DNA of 45,291 nucleotides from a virus: IMG/VR virus record IMGVR_UViG_3300033150_001041, positions 1 to 45,291 of that record; one strand, given 5' to 3'. Under the pieces are notes generated by a model. The model did no database searches. It saw only the letters and a list, made by a program, of their open reading frames with translations, and was not told where the DNA came from. Numbering within the stretch: the first letter of the stretch is position 1; each line of letters starts with the position of its first letter. Of this stretch, positions 14,282 to 24,216 are shown in pieces. Made by a program: the position numbers and the translations under genes.

Positions 14282-17200
14282 TCCTCCTCATAACCAGCGA
14301 TTACAAGGGTGCGGTAGAGGGTCTCCAGCAGGTTCAGAATAGCCTAGCAGACCTTCACGGGTCCCAGAAGACGCAGGCACAAAGCACGCGCACCGCTACC
14401 GCCGAGGCTAAGCAAAATGCCGCTGCGACAACGAGGGTGGCGGCAGCGCAGACCAAGACGGCGCGTTCAAGCAGGGCGCTGAAACAGGCTACGGACAGGC
14501 AGACGCACTCGTTCCGGCAACTATCACGTGACCTCAGCACAGGTAGTCGTCGCCTTGACATGCTTGCCGCAACCCTCGACAGGGCCTCCATGTACGCCTG
14601 GAAGTTCAATATCGCGATGATGCCGCTCCAGCGATTGCAGTTTTCGCTGATGATAGCAACAGGCGCTATTGTAGGTCTTGAGGCTGCCGCCGTAAATGCC
14701 TTCCGTGCAGCCGACCGCATGAAGAATACCCTTATTGGGATGGGGTCTTCAGCGGAGGAAGCTGGCACTACGGTTGACTTTCTTCTCAAGAAAGCAGCGA
14801 AGCTGCCCTTCACCTTCGAGCAAATCTCGCGGGCGGCAATGGCCTTCAGGGTATCGGGCTTGGCCACTACCGATAGGGAGATGGAGAAATGGATTGATAC
14901 TGCTGCTGATATGGCTGCGGCAGGAACAGCGCAGGCTCATGACATTGCACGGGCAGCAGAGGCGCTCGTGGACGCCGCGAATGGTGAGTTCCGCAGGCTA
15001 AGGCAAACGTATCACGTGTCGGGCGAGGAGGTAAAGAAGTTCGGCGATGATACTAAGAGCGCCCTCGTAAAGATGGTGGAGGCAAAGTGGGGTGGTGTTG
15101 CTGCAAAGCAGATGGAAAGCCTAGAGGGAGCGTTCAGCAACTTCCTTGATTCATTGCGGCGCTTTGGCATTGAGGTGGGCAAGGATATTGCACCAACCCT
15201 TATGAGGCTTGCGAAGGCTGGCGCAAAGTTTTTCGACGTTCTCACTGGGTTAGCCAAGACCTTCCCCACGTTGACTGCTGCTATTGCTATGGGCGTTCCT
15301 GCTGTGACTAGTGCAGTTATAGGACTCCTCGGATTGGCGACTCAGGTCTTGCGCTTTATATCGCTATGGGGTTCGGCTAAGATTGCATTGTCGAAGAACA
15401 CACAGACCCTTGCTGCTGCTATGGTGGAGGAGACAATAGCAGGAGAGGCGGCGGCAGTTGCCCAGGCTAAGGAGGCCCTAGCGAACAAAGCTAATACTGC
15501 AACGATTGTAGAGCAGACGGCAGCAAGGAAAGCTAATGCGGCAGCAGCAACTATGGAATACGTCTCGCTTGCCCGGCCTGGACGGATACCTACAGCGGGT
15601 GCCCTAAGAGGCGCAGCACGGATGACGCAAGTAACTGGTATTCCCACAGTGCCCAAGATATATAGTGAGATGGGTTATGTGTCAGGAGCAACAAAGACGG
15701 CCGGGGGTTTTGCGACGGCCCTAAAGACGGCAGCAACAAAGATGGCTGGGGGAGTAGCAACGGCCCTAAAGACGGCTGGTAGCTTTATAGCGGCCCTTGT
15801 TGCTGCTATCAACCCTCTTATTCTTGCGGCAGTCGCTGCTACCAGTGGCCTAATAGCACTTGCAACTAGTATCAAGCGAGTGCGCAATGCAGACAGAAGG
15901 GCTACGCTGGAACTTGTTAAGTCAAGCCGACAACGCATTAAGGAACTACGGGGCGAGGGCATGATGTTGGGGGTAACTGCTATTCACCTTAGGGAACACA
16001 CGGAACAACTTAAGGGAGAATTGGAGGCAGCCCAACGTGGGAGGAGAAGGATAGCGGGACTCCAGACTGCCCTCACAATGACAATCATTGGCGCTCCAAT
16101 AGCGTATGCCCTCCGAGGGAGGAAGAGTCGGTATGAAGCTAGGGAAACAGCACTTGAGACTGAAATTACTAGTGCTGTTGACAAGAGCCTTGCGGGCCAG
16201 ATACTGGACCTAGAGAGGCAATCGAGATTTGGCGCTGCTACGCGAGTAGAAGCAGGAGGCAGAACTACTACCCTTGGGGCCGCAGAGGTAGCTGCTAGAG
16301 GGCTGTATGGTGTTCTTGCTCCCTCAGTACAGGAGCAGGTTGGTGACTTGGGGCCCTACATAAAGGCCGTCCAGGAGGCGACGGCTGAGGTCAATAAGCT
16401 TCAAGAGCAGCAGAAGAGAGGGATTCTTGTAACTGCTCAGGGCGTATCTATTGATAGGGCAATCATACAAGCGAAGATAAAGCAGGCCGACGCCATTTTG
16501 AAACAGACGGAAGCCGAGAAAACCTTGGCTATTGTAAGGGCTGCTAATGCACAAGCCACCGAGGATACTACTGCCACGCAAGAGCGGGCCAAGTGGCTGG
16601 ACGCCTTGGAAAAGGCCGAGGAGAAACTAATCGAAACCCTGCAAGCGCGCTTGGAATTGGAGAGACAACTGATAGCGCTAGACATTGAGTTAGCCGAGGC
16701 AGCAGTTGGCTATAATGCGGCTATAGGTGCAACTGCCGCCCAACAAGCACCAATGCTGGAGGAGCTTGCATCTCTGCACATGAAGATGGCGGAGGCTTAT
16801 GCCAAAGAGGGGAAGCCTGCCGAGTCACTCCAAGAGAAAACAAAGGCATTGCAACTGCTCTATCAAGCTCACATTAATCCGCTCAAGGAACTGATTGAGG
16901 ACAGGCAGCGGGACGTAGAGCGTATGCAACTTCAAGGTAAGACGGTATTCCAGTTGCGTGAGGCCGTGTTAGCAGAGGCTGCTGCACACGATACCTTGGC
17001 TGATGCCCTAGATAGGGAGGGCCACCATCGCGAGGCAGCGGGGCAACGCCTTGAGGCAGATAGGAAGCGCCGCCAGCAATATCTGAAGGAACTTGGAGCC
17101 TGGGCCGGTCTAGGGCAGATAGCCGCAGAGCGGAGAAGACTCGAATCTGGCTTGACCGAGAATCAATTGCTCGACCCTCGCGTATTCGCTGCGGAGCGAG

Positions 17201-17817
17201 AGGCGATATGGCGGCAACTGTTTCAGGCTCAAGCGACAGGCGACGTTGTGGCCTATGAGCGGGCACGAAATCGGATGTTTAGCCTGTACAAGCAGTTGGC
17301 GGAGGAGCGAAAAAAGCAAGCAGAGAAAGAGAGGCAAGACAATGAGGACATTTCCTCTGCTCGCTGGGAGTGGGCGCAGACATACTACAAGTATGGCCTC
17401 ATCGGTGAGGAACGGCTCAACAAGGAGAAGAGCCTGCGCCTATCCATGCTCGCCAAGGAGATTAGCCAGACCACGAAGTTGGCTGATAAGTACCAACTCA
17501 TGACGGAGTACGTCCGCACGATGAAGGAAGACGCAGAGAGCATGTACGATAGGGTCATCAAGCGCATCATCGGCGGGCCAGGGGGCATTGAGCGTGCAAT
17601 ACCCTCGATGCACTACCTTGGCGGTCTCTTCGGAGCCGCCGCTGTTGGTGCCCCGCCTGTAACTCCCTCCGTAGTGCGGCGCACAGACAATACGCTGACC
17701 ATTAGGTTCGACCCTAGCGTGGGAGACCAGATAAGCAAAGCTATTCAAGGGGCATCCACCGAGGCCATCCAGAACGCTATCCTTGATGGTATCGTCCGTA
17801 GCTTTGGAGGCAGATAG
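14248..17817 (+). CDS. tape measure protein
   Basis: A 1189-residue protein, the longest in the window, which sets tail length and helps eject DNA. It is alanine-rich and largely helical with long coiled coils (for example 30-80 and 690-980). A conserved N-terminal tape-measure-like region is at 115-310 (F-R-A-A-D-R-M-K-N-T-L-I-G-M-G, K-L-P-F-T-F-E-Q-I). Hydrophobic segments at about 340-375 and 505-540 could cross the host membrane. Residues 480-512 carry a tandem 15-residue repeat. At about 1.5 angstrom per residue the tail would be roughly 170-180 nm, an inference. Start ATG 14248 lacks a near ribosome binding site. Confidence 0.9.
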   Translation: MPTQGGYQDNLVLLITSDYKGAVEGLQQVQNSLADLHGSQKTQAQSTRTATAEAKQNAAATTRVAAAQTKTARSSRALKQATDRQTHSFRQLSRDLSTGSRRLDMLAATLDRASMYAWKFNIAMMPLQRLQFSLMIATGAIVGLEAAAVNAFRAADRMKNTLIGMGSSAEEAGTTVDFLLKKAAKLPFTFEQISRAAMAFRVSGLATTDREMEKWIDTAADMAAAGTAQAHDIARAAEALVDAANGEFRRLRQTYHVSGEEVKKFGDDTKSALVKMVEAKWGGVAAKQMESLEGAFSNFLDSLRRFGIEVGKDIAPTLMRLAKAGAKFFDVLTGLAKTFPTLTAAIAMGVPAVTSAVIGLLGLATQVLRFISLWGSAKIALSKNTQTLAAAMVEETIAGEAAAVAQAKEALANKANTATIVEQTAARKANAAAATMEYVSLARPGRIPTAGALRGAARMTQVTGIPTVPKIYSEMGYVSGATKTAGGFATALKTAATKMAGGVATALKTAGSFIAALVAAINPLILAAVAATSGLIALATSIKRVRNADRRATLELVKSSRQRIKELRGEGMMLGVTAIHLREHTEQLKGELEAAQRGRRRIAGLQTALTMTIIGAPIAYALRGRKSRYEARETALETEITSAVDKSLAGQILDLERQSRFGAATRVEAGGRTTTLGAAEVAARGLYGVLAPSVQEQVGDLGPYIKAVQEATAEVNKLQEQQKRGILVTAQGVSIDRAIIQAKIKQADAILKQTEAEKTLAIVRAANAQATEDTTATQERAKWLDALEKAEEKLIETLQARLELERQLIALDIELAEAAVGYNAAIGATAAQQAPMLEELASLHMKMAEAYAKEGKPAESLQEKTKALQLLYQAHINPLKELIEDRQRDVERMQLQGKTVFQLREAVLAEAAAHDTLADALDREGHHREAAGQRLEADRKRRQQYLKELGAWAGLGQIAAERRRLESGLTENQLLDPRVFAAEREAIWRQLFQAQATGDVVAYERARNRMFSLYKQLAEERKKQAEKERQDNEDISSARWEWAQTYYKYGLIGEERLNKEKSLRLSMLAKEISQTTKLADKYQLMTEYVRTMKEDAESMYDRVIKRIIGGPGGIERAIPSMHYLGGLFGAAAVGAPPVTPSVVRRTDNTLTIRFDPSVGDQISKAIQGASTEAIQNAILDGIVRSFGGR
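15691..15780 (+). repeat. tandem 45-bp repeat inside the tape measure gene
   Basis: Two 45-bp units beginning ACAAAGA at 15691 and 15736 encode T-K-T-A-G-G-F-A-T-A-L-K-T-A-A and T-K-M-A-G-G-V-A-T-A-L-K-T-A-G. It is a recent in-frame duplication; such changes adjust tail length. Confidence 0.75.
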
Positions 17818-17818
17818 A

Positions 17819-20116
17819 ATGGGTGCATATTCCTGGAAAGTCCACGGTGATGTGCCTCAGACTATCATAAGCAAGAGGGGACAGACTTTCCTTGAGGTAC
17901 TTCGCACGGAGACTGATGATTGGCGTTCTCAAGGCGCATGGTATGATGACATGGTGTATGAGCCGCTCATACCGGGCTACATGCTCAGACCGCGCTTTGC
18001 GCCTTGGGTGGTGAGTTATCTTCCCGAGTACTACTGGGTTTTTCCCTATGATGAGAGTGTCGGCGTCGAATGGATAGGCATACAAGATTGTTGGGGGGAG
18101 AATGGAGGAAGATGGCTTTGTAGGCGTGATGCTCTGTGGCCGCAGAACACATTCAAGACCTGGGCAGCATATTTGGCACCAGGCCATACTGCGCTGGAGG
18201 CAGATAGGGGTATCTACTACGATTTGTATCTGCTTCCGCCCAGTGGCAGTCCGACCTCACCTGAGTTGGAGTATGTCACGTTCTATCCTCGCATTCATCC
18301 GGGCTATGCTGTTTGGTATGATAGCCATGCTATGGCACAATTCTGGGCACCTTATCGTGCTGTGCTTACCACAAATTCGCTTATCTTCCAGATTAACGTT
18401 AATAGCACACCTGCTCTGCCAACTGTGGCTCCTGGTACAGACCCAAGTAGCGCGTATGGTTCGAGCGATTATATGACTAGTTATGTTCACCCCCTCAGGG
18501 ACAAGATGGACATCGCAACCGAGTTCTTTAGCAAGCGGCAAAAGATATTCTTCCTGCCCATAGGCAACAAGAGGTTGCTAGTGAAGGCCGACTTCCTAGA
18601 AGATGGAGGCTTCGTCTACACCACTGATGTTGAGCATGATGGCTTTGAGTTCTTCCCCGTGGGGTCGGCGGGCGTACAGGTGTCGCAGGGAGGGTCAGCC
18701 ATTCTGAACTTCGTGCCTGCATACTTTCCATCGGAAGGGGAGTTCTGGGGAAGCAAGAGGGAACTCAATACGCCAGAGAACTACACGTTCGCAGAGGCTA
18801 GTATTGACTTCACGACGTATGCGCCGCCCGCTGCAAGCTACGGAGTGTCGGGGGAAGTACGCGACGGGGATGGCGACACGCCCACGCCAACAGATGTGAT
18901 ACACGAGCACCGCTACTATTTCTATGCAACGGGGGATACCAAATATACTCCTGTCATAGAAGATGTGAAGCTCCTCTTCGGAGGGCATGTTGTGGAGAAG
19001 ACCTTCACGCCCTCTTACATCCAAGATGACATCCTTTCCTTGGAAGAAAGCGTATCGGGCGAACAAGGGGCTATGGAGGTCACTATGGAACTGGCGGATG
19101 ACGCCAGTCATGGCGATGGCACCTACGCGGCCTGGGCGGATAGGGCCTCTATCGCCTTTGACTACGACTGGCTCGATGGCGATACAACTATCCATCGGGC
19201 GATGCTCTACATGGATAGCGTGGAGTATGATGAGGAGTCGCCCATTCTGCGCCTGACCGCACGGGACGCATGGAAGCGACTTGAGAATATCAAGCTTGGC
19301 GGCGTCAGCAAGGGCGACGGCAAGATGTACACCGCCTACATAAAGGAACTCCTAGAATGGGCGGGCTGGCCGGATGACAAGATTAACATATACACAGATG
19401 ATGCCTTCACTCTCCCCGCCTCTGGAGGCGGACAGGATTCTGCGTGGGAACCCAGGCCTGGGGTATCGCTGGCCGACTTCATTCGCCAGATGCACCGCGA
19501 CTTCGCCGTTCAAGACAGGATGTACATTGATGGTGATGGTGTCTTTACCATAGAAAAAGGGGAAGACTTCACCGCTACCTCCAGCAAGACCTTCTACTGG
19601 ACGCACGATGACGCGCTCGCTGCTGGTGACTGGTTTGCGACTATTGACCGAGGCACCTGGCGCGAGAAGACGGACATAGAAAGCTATCGCAATCTCATCG
19701 TGGTCATAGGTGAGATACAAGGGAAGGGGCCGGTAGGTAGCTACTGGGCAGACGTGCCGAGCGTGGCTGATGAGACCTCGGACAGATACGTGGGCGAATG
19801 GCGCCTGCTTATCTACATCAACTCTGGCTTCCGCACACAGCAGGTCTGCAACCGCGTCTGCCGCTCCCTGGCGATGAACTATGGTAAGCTGCGCAAGACC
19901 GCCGAGTTCTCCAGCACCTTCTACCCCGAACTGAGGCGCGGCGACTTCATCGTGATAGATGGCAAGGGTGTTGACCTCTGGGAGATAGAGGGTGTGCGCT
20001 ATCGCATTGACGCGGGCAGCGAGTTCACAGACGATGAGTATGGCACGGGGGAACGCATTGCCCATGCTCAATACACCATCCGCGAATGGGTTGACCCCTT
20101 CCCCAAGGAGGAATGA
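17819..20116 (+). CDS. distal tail / tail hub protein
   Basis: A 765-residue, beta-rich acidic protein. ATG 17819 follows GGAGG in the end of the tape measure gene. Position right after the tape measure matches distal tail and tail hub proteins of siphophages. The C-terminal half (about 420-765) has hub-like features: repeated domain turns ending in Y-P-E-L-R-R-G-D-F-I-V-I-D and the virtual-lysozyme-free layout of gp27-like hubs (V-S-L-A-D-F-I-R-Q-M-H-R-D-F). The N-terminal 200 residues are unrecognised and may serve the distal tail role. No peptidase motif was seen. Confidence 0.65.
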   Translation: MGAYSWKVHGDVPQTIISKRGQTFLEVLRTETDDWRSQGAWYDDMVYEPLIPGYMLRPRFAPWVVSYLPEYYWVFPYDESVGVEWIGIQDCWGENGGRWLCRRDALWPQNTFKTWAAYLAPGHTALEADRGIYYDLYLLPPSGSPTSPELEYVTFYPRIHPGYAVWYDSHAMAQFWAPYRAVLTTNSLIFQINVNSTPALPTVAPGTDPSSAYGSSDYMTSYVHPLRDKMDIATEFFSKRQKIFFLPIGNKRLLVKADFLEDGGFVYTTDVEHDGFEFFPVGSAGVQVSQGGSAILNFVPAYFPSEGEFWGSKRELNTPENYTFAEASIDFTTYAPPAASYGVSGEVRDGDGDTPTPTDVIHEHRYYFYATGDTKYTPVIEDVKLLFGGHVVEKTFTPSYIQDDILSLEESVSGEQGAMEVTMELADDASHGDGTYAAWADRASIAFDYDWLDGDTTIHRAMLYMDSVEYDEESPILRLTARDAWKRLENIKLGGVSKGDGKMYTAYIKELLEWAGWPDDKINIYTDDAFTLPASGGGQDSAWEPRPGVSLADFIRQMHRDFAVQDRMYIDGDGVFTIEKGEDFTATSSKTFYWTHDDALAAGDWFATIDRGTWREKTDIESYRNLIVVIGEIQGKGPVGSYWADVPSVADETSDRYVGEWRLLIYINSGFRTQQVCNRVCRSLAMNYGKLRKTAEFSSTFYPELRRGDFIVIDGKGVDLWEIEGVRYRIDAGSEFTDDEYGTGERIAHAQYTIREWVDPFPKEE

Positions 20117-20122
20117 TTTCCT

Positions 20123-20401
20123 GTGGCTAAACGATTGACCGGCGTATCGCGACGTGGCGGCGACACGCAAAACAAACTTGACTTGCTGAGGCGTACCTTG
20201 GACAAGATAGCGTCGAAGGAGAGCGAGGGTGCGCTAATCCTAACCGGCAAGACCACTACTACTGCTGATAGGACACAGGAGGTTCTGCGCGATGCCTATA
20301 ACATGTCGCTGACCTCGTTCGTGCGGCTAGATGATGGCAACGGGGGATTTCGTTTCCAGTTGGGCTGGTCAAGCCTAGACGGGCCGGATACATTAGGCTA
20401 A
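20123..20401 (+). CDS. small tail tip protein, function unknown
   Basis: A 92-residue protein from GTG 20123, with AAGGAGG upstream. The N-terminal half is basic and helical (L-D-L-L-R-R-T-L-D-K-I-A) and the C-terminal half beta-like. No family is recognised. It is the last gene of the tail unit, and its TAA overlaps palindrome copy 4. Confidence 0.6.
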   Translation: MAKRLTGVSRRGGDTQNKLDLLRRTLDKIASKESEGALILTGKTTTTADRTQEVLRDAYNMSLTSFVRLDDGNGGFRFQLGWSSLDGPDTLG

Positions 20402-20403
20402 TA

Positions 20404-20419
20404 GTGGAACCGGTTCCAC
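20404..20419. repeat. 16-bp palindrome, copy 4 of 7
   Basis: An exact GTGGAACCGGTTCCAC with AATA and TATT arms (24-bp dyad at 20400-20423) overlapping the stop codon of the preceding gene. It separates the tail core unit from the tail tip and glycosylation unit. Confidence 0.9.
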
Positions 20420-20434
20420 TATTGGAGCGTGGGT

Positions 20435-20461
20435 TTGCCTCCCGCCGATTCGGGGTATTCT
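20435..20461 (+). promoter_or_regulatory. weak promoter candidate
   Basis: TTGCCT (20435-20440) and TATTCT (20456-20461) are separated by 15 bp. Between them is CGCCGATT (20443-20450), which is inverted at 20479-20486 directly before the ribosome binding site of the next gene. The layout resembles the region at 6682-6709. Confidence 0.35.
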
Positions 20462-20499
20462 CCTAGAGAGCGCATACCAATCGGCGAGGAGGAGCCAGA

Positions 20500-21750
20500 A
20501 TGAAGTCGGTCTGGCCGTTGCTGGCTGTGCTGGTGGTGGGGACGGGCATTACCATTGCTGCGCGGACTCCAGCGGGCGAGCGGCAAATGCAGGAGTGGCT
20601 TGTCGGGCTGCCGAGGGGCGAGGAGGACGGGGCGGCATTCGAGTTCTCGGCAACGATAGACCCGACCGGCGAGAGGCCAGTGCTAACGACGGGCGACGGA
20701 AAGCGCATAGAGCTTAGCTGGGAGGACGGAGAAGGGCCGATGGCAGCGAAGACACAAGTGGCAGACCATTTCGGGGCGAGCGCGACGCTGAGGTTCCTGT
20801 GCAGTAGCACGGCGGATGGATACACAGGGTGTGGGGGTACAGCGGGTTTGTCTTTGAGTTTTGGTGGATATGATAGTGGGCCTAGATTAAGACCTGAAAC
20901 CCATGATGGGCACTTGATGATGCACGCATATAGAGAGGACCAGGACCTGCCGATTGATGAATGGTACGAACTGGATGATGCCTTCCACGATTGGCAAGTA
21001 AGCATAGAGTTAGATGCCACGCTTGAGGAAAGCGTGAGCGAACATCCTATAGGGGAGAAAACTGGCGTTACTCACGCCAAGGAGATGCAGGGGAGGGACG
21101 AGTGGGTGGTGGAGGAGGGGCAGACCGTTACAGTAAGGGTTGTCACAGAGCAAGGGACTTACCAATATGTTGATACACTGGATACACCACGCGATATTTC
21201 TACAGTGCTTACCATAGCGATGTGGTCGGGTGGGCACTATTCACGTACCGCGGGCGACTATGTGCGTATGGAGGACATCACGTGGACAGAATGCCCGATA
21301 GATGCAAGCAGACTCCACGAGGTGCTTGACCCGACATGCACGGGTGAATCGTGGACAGGAGTGAAGATGGAGGTCATCGGGTCGGGTTCCACGATACGCC
21401 TATATGCGCCCGAGGAGTTGCATACAGCGGGCTTCGGCTGGAGCGGCAGCATACACGCTCCTCGCGAATACTCATTTTCTGGCCTGAGTGTAGCCGACAT
21501 GGACAACAATCTGCTGGATTCCCTAGAACTGTACTGCACAGGCGTAGAGGAGTTTTCAGATGGGGCATGGCATACGAAGAAGGACACGCTGGCGGGATGG
21601 AGAGCGGCGACTTACGTGGATACATGGGGGAAGTACTCGTGGGATTCGGATGACCCGCAAGAAGGTGACATACGACTGTTGCCAAATGTGTCTTTCTACG
21701 TAGACGCTGCCAGCGCACAGAGCCACAGACTTGAAGGATACGGCGCATGA
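20500..21750 (+). CDS. hypothetical protein with N-terminal signal or anchor segment
   Basis: A 416-residue acidic protein preceded by GAGGAGGAG. Residues 2-21 (K-S-V-W-P-L-L-A-V-L-V-V-G-T-G-I-T-I-A-A) form a charged-then-hydrophobic segment like a signal peptide or membrane anchor. The rest is beta-rich with regularly spaced cysteines, and contains two repeated sandwich-like stretches. It overlaps the next gene by 4 bp (ATGA). A tail-tip protein would not need a signal peptide, so this may be an exported protein or the hydrophobic segment may insert into the host membrane at entry. Confidence 0.6.
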   Translation: MKSVWPLLAVLVVGTGITIAARTPAGERQMQEWLVGLPRGEEDGAAFEFSATIDPTGERPVLTTGDGKRIELSWEDGEGPMAAKTQVADHFGASATLRFLCSSTADGYTGCGGTAGLSLSFGGYDSGPRLRPETHDGHLMMHAYREDQDLPIDEWYELDDAFHDWQVSIELDATLEESVSEHPIGEKTGVTHAKEMQGRDEWVVEEGQTVTVRVVTEQGTYQYVDTLDTPRDISTVLTIAMWSGGHYSRTAGDYVRMEDITWTECPIDASRLHEVLDPTCTGESWTGVKMEVIGSGSTIRLYAPEELHTAGFGWSGSIHAPREYSFSGLSVADMDNNLLDSLELYCTGVEEFSDGAWHTKKDTLAGWRAATYVDTWGKYSWDSDDPQEGDIRLLPNVSFYVDAASAQSHRLEGYGA

Positions 21751-24212
21751 GCGTAGACACGAGCACGGTTAGCTTCGACCATGATGGGCGGATCGTCATA
21801 AGCGGTTGGCCGCTTTCTGCGACCGACCGCACGTCCTCGCCCTATGTTTCTGATATTGTCACAATAGCGCACCGCGATAATGTTGGGATCTATGGAGACG
21901 TATTCCCAATAAGTAGCGGCGATGAGTGGTGGGGACGGTGGGAGCCCACTACGCATTATGAAACCACACCGCACTACGTAGCCCAAGCCGATGGGTATGA
22001 AGGAGTCTTTGAGCCATGTCTGGAATGTGACCATTTTGTTCAGCTTTTTTTTGAGGCCAACTTCGGCATTGATTTTCCTGATGACTGGTGGAAGGGCACT
22101 GCCCTAGAGATGTGTTCGGGCTTGCCCGATGGGTTTGAATGTATAAGTGATAGTTCTCTTTGTGAAGACAAGTACTTACAACCAGGCGATGGATTGGCTA
22201 TTCATGTAGGAGGGGCAGGACACGCGGCGGTTGTACACAGCACCGAGGGCGGCAAAATAATTCTGGCTGAGGGTCTGTACGACCCTAATAATCCTGGGCA
22301 CGGAGTAGATGGCAACATAGTTTTAATCAGGGAGAAGCCCTCGTCCTATGTGACGTTCGCCATATTTCGTTATGTTGGGCCTAGTAACGTATTTAGGTTT
22401 GTCCCCATCTCGAACTATGAGCGGCGACAGGTTCTTGTTGCTTCTCAGGCAGCGCCTGAGCCAGTGCCCCAAGCCTATATAACTCGAAGGCATAGCTATT
22501 ACACACATCATTGGACAACTATTCAAGAGTACCCTGAAAGTGTCTATTGCTGGCTTGGATGGCGTTATCTATACGTCTATCTTGCCGCCCCCTCTCCTCG
22601 CAGCACTAGGTTGCAAACTACGATCACGTTTCGCAGGGGACAGTATTGGGACAACCACCGTACAGATTCTAGCCGCCAAACTGAGTACGAGTATGCAGCA
22701 GGGCAAGACTACACTCTTACTTACGATGCCCCCGTCGCCGAAGGAGTGCAAGAGATTTGTGTTGATATTGGCGAGATACAATCCAAGGAGCCGATGCAAA
22801 TCGTGACAGGAATTAGGCTTGAGTTCGCGGATGGTGATGACTGGCAAATAAACGAACCCAAGTTATGCCTTGACAGGGGAGACCTCTCTTCGAGCCCTCC
22901 GCGCGATCCGGCAACGCCGCATTGCTACCTCAAGGAGTTCGAGCACTGGCAGTACCGGCGCGGCGGCATGTCCGCCTGCGTGGACGGGCAGTACCTGGAG
23001 GGGATTGCCTGGCCCGATAGTTCGCACGGGAATACCTTGGAGCCAACGGGAGGGCATTTCGACTATCGGGTCGGAGCTACAAGCGGCATTGACTTCACGA
23101 GCGCGTGGAGTTTGGCAGGCTACCTCGACTTCATAGAGCGATGCTCAGACGCTTGGGATACTACGTACAGTGCCGCCGCTGCCGAGGCCGCCTTCAAGGA
23201 CGACGAGGGCAACTGGCTCAAGACGCCCCATTGCTTTGACCTGCGGCCTGTAAATCGGCAGACGGGAACTACCTTCGACGTAGCGGTGCGGGTGGGGCAA
23301 TGGACAACAGCGGCAGGCCTACACTACGACTTCACGGCGGAGAAGATAGTGAGAGGGCAAGCCCACGGGTGGATGAGCGACCCGACCGGCGCAGCAGACC
23401 GCAATCACGCTAACGCCGACACCTTGGAGCGGCGCAAGCAAGGCAGTAGCGATACGTGGGCAGAGGTACAATCCCTGAGCAGCGATGGGCATGGGCATTG
23501 GCACTCTCAAAGCCTAGAGACCATCGCAGAATACAGCGACGATGTGGCCACATTCTGGAACTACCGCGTGGATAGTACCTATGCCCTTGCACACGTCCGC
23601 GAGTATGCCACCATGCAAGGGGCCTCAGCGGGTGGGCATAGGTTTTCTCTCTTAGTCCCGCGTGCTTCTGCTAGGCTGATACACTTCTATTCTACGCTGC
23701 TGAATGGCATATATCACCTCTACAGCAATCCCGAGGTGCAGTACTGGGAGGATGCCTCAGAGGTTGACCCTGGCTACACAAACCCCCATCAAGATACAAC
23801 GGGTGCTGGCGACGATTATCCTAGCGCCTTCTTTACGGAACGAGGGCGGTTGCACTTGTGCTTTGTCCGTGATAACATAGTGTACACGCAGCATAGCGAT
23901 GACCTTGGCGAGACGTGGAGCACATCTGTGTCAATAACATCGGGCTATAGTACTGCCTTCTTCTGGCGGGCCGAGGATAACCCCATTGTCTACTTTGCTG
24001 GCGTGAAGAGCGATGGCACCTTGGACTTCGCCTACAGCACTGATACGCTTACAACCCTAGAGGACGCGGTTACCGTCGCCTCTGGGGTTGATGTGAGGCA
24101 AGCGTCGGGTGTCATGACACAACGTGGGCGTATAGTCATCGTCTACTCCAAGGGCGGGGAAGAGACCGTCTCATACTCAGATGACGGCGGCGTGACATTC
24201 CAGGAGGCGTGA
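21747..24212 (+). CDS. tail tip protein with NlpC/P60-like domain and Asp-box repeats
   Basis: An 821-residue protein. Near residue 94 the pattern E-C94-D-H-F-V-Q-L-F-F, then P-G-D at 146-148 and G-H159-A-A-V-V, followed by A-E175-G, matches NlpC/P60 cysteine peptidases, so it may cut peptidoglycan during entry. At the other end two Asp boxes, H-S-D-D-L-G-E-T-W (about 715) and Y-S-D-D-G-G-V-T-F (about 809), are typical of sialidase-like beta propellers that bind or cleave glycans. The middle is beta-rich. The combination suggests a receptor-binding or receptor-degrading tail protein. Start ATG 21747 overlaps the upstream stop. Confidence 0.65.
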   Translation: MSVDTSTVSFDHDGRIVISGWPLSATDRTSSPYVSDIVTIAHRDNVGIYGDVFPISSGDEWWGRWEPTTHYETTPHYVAQADGYEGVFEPCLECDHFVQLFFEANFGIDFPDDWWKGTALEMCSGLPDGFECISDSSLCEDKYLQPGDGLAIHVGGAGHAAVVHSTEGGKIILAEGLYDPNNPGHGVDGNIVLIREKPSSYVTFAIFRYVGPSNVFRFVPISNYERRQVLVASQAAPEPVPQAYITRRHSYYTHHWTTIQEYPESVYCWLGWRYLYVYLAAPSPRSTRLQTTITFRRGQYWDNHRTDSSRQTEYEYAAGQDYTLTYDAPVAEGVQEICVDIGEIQSKEPMQIVTGIRLEFADGDDWQINEPKLCLDRGDLSSSPPRDPATPHCYLKEFEHWQYRRGGMSACVDGQYLEGIAWPDSSHGNTLEPTGGHFDYRVGATSGIDFTSAWSLAGYLDFIERCSDAWDTTYSAAAAEAAFKDDEGNWLKTPHCFDLRPVNRQTGTTFDVAVRVGQWTTAAGLHYDFTAEKIVRGQAHGWMSDPTGAADRNHANADTLERRKQGSSDTWAEVQSLSSDGHGHWHSQSLETIAEYSDDVATFWNYRVDSTYALAHVREYATMQGASAGGHRFSLLVPRASARLIHFYSTLLNGIYHLYSNPEVQYWEDASEVDPGYTNPHQDTTGAGDDYPSAFFTERGRLHLCFVRDNIVYTQHSDDLGETWSTSVSITSGYSTAFFWRAEDNPIVYFAGVKSDGTLDFAYSTDTLTTLEDAVTVASGVDVRQASGVMTQRGRIVIVYSKGGEETVSYSDDGGVTFQEA

Positions 24213-24216
24213 AGAT

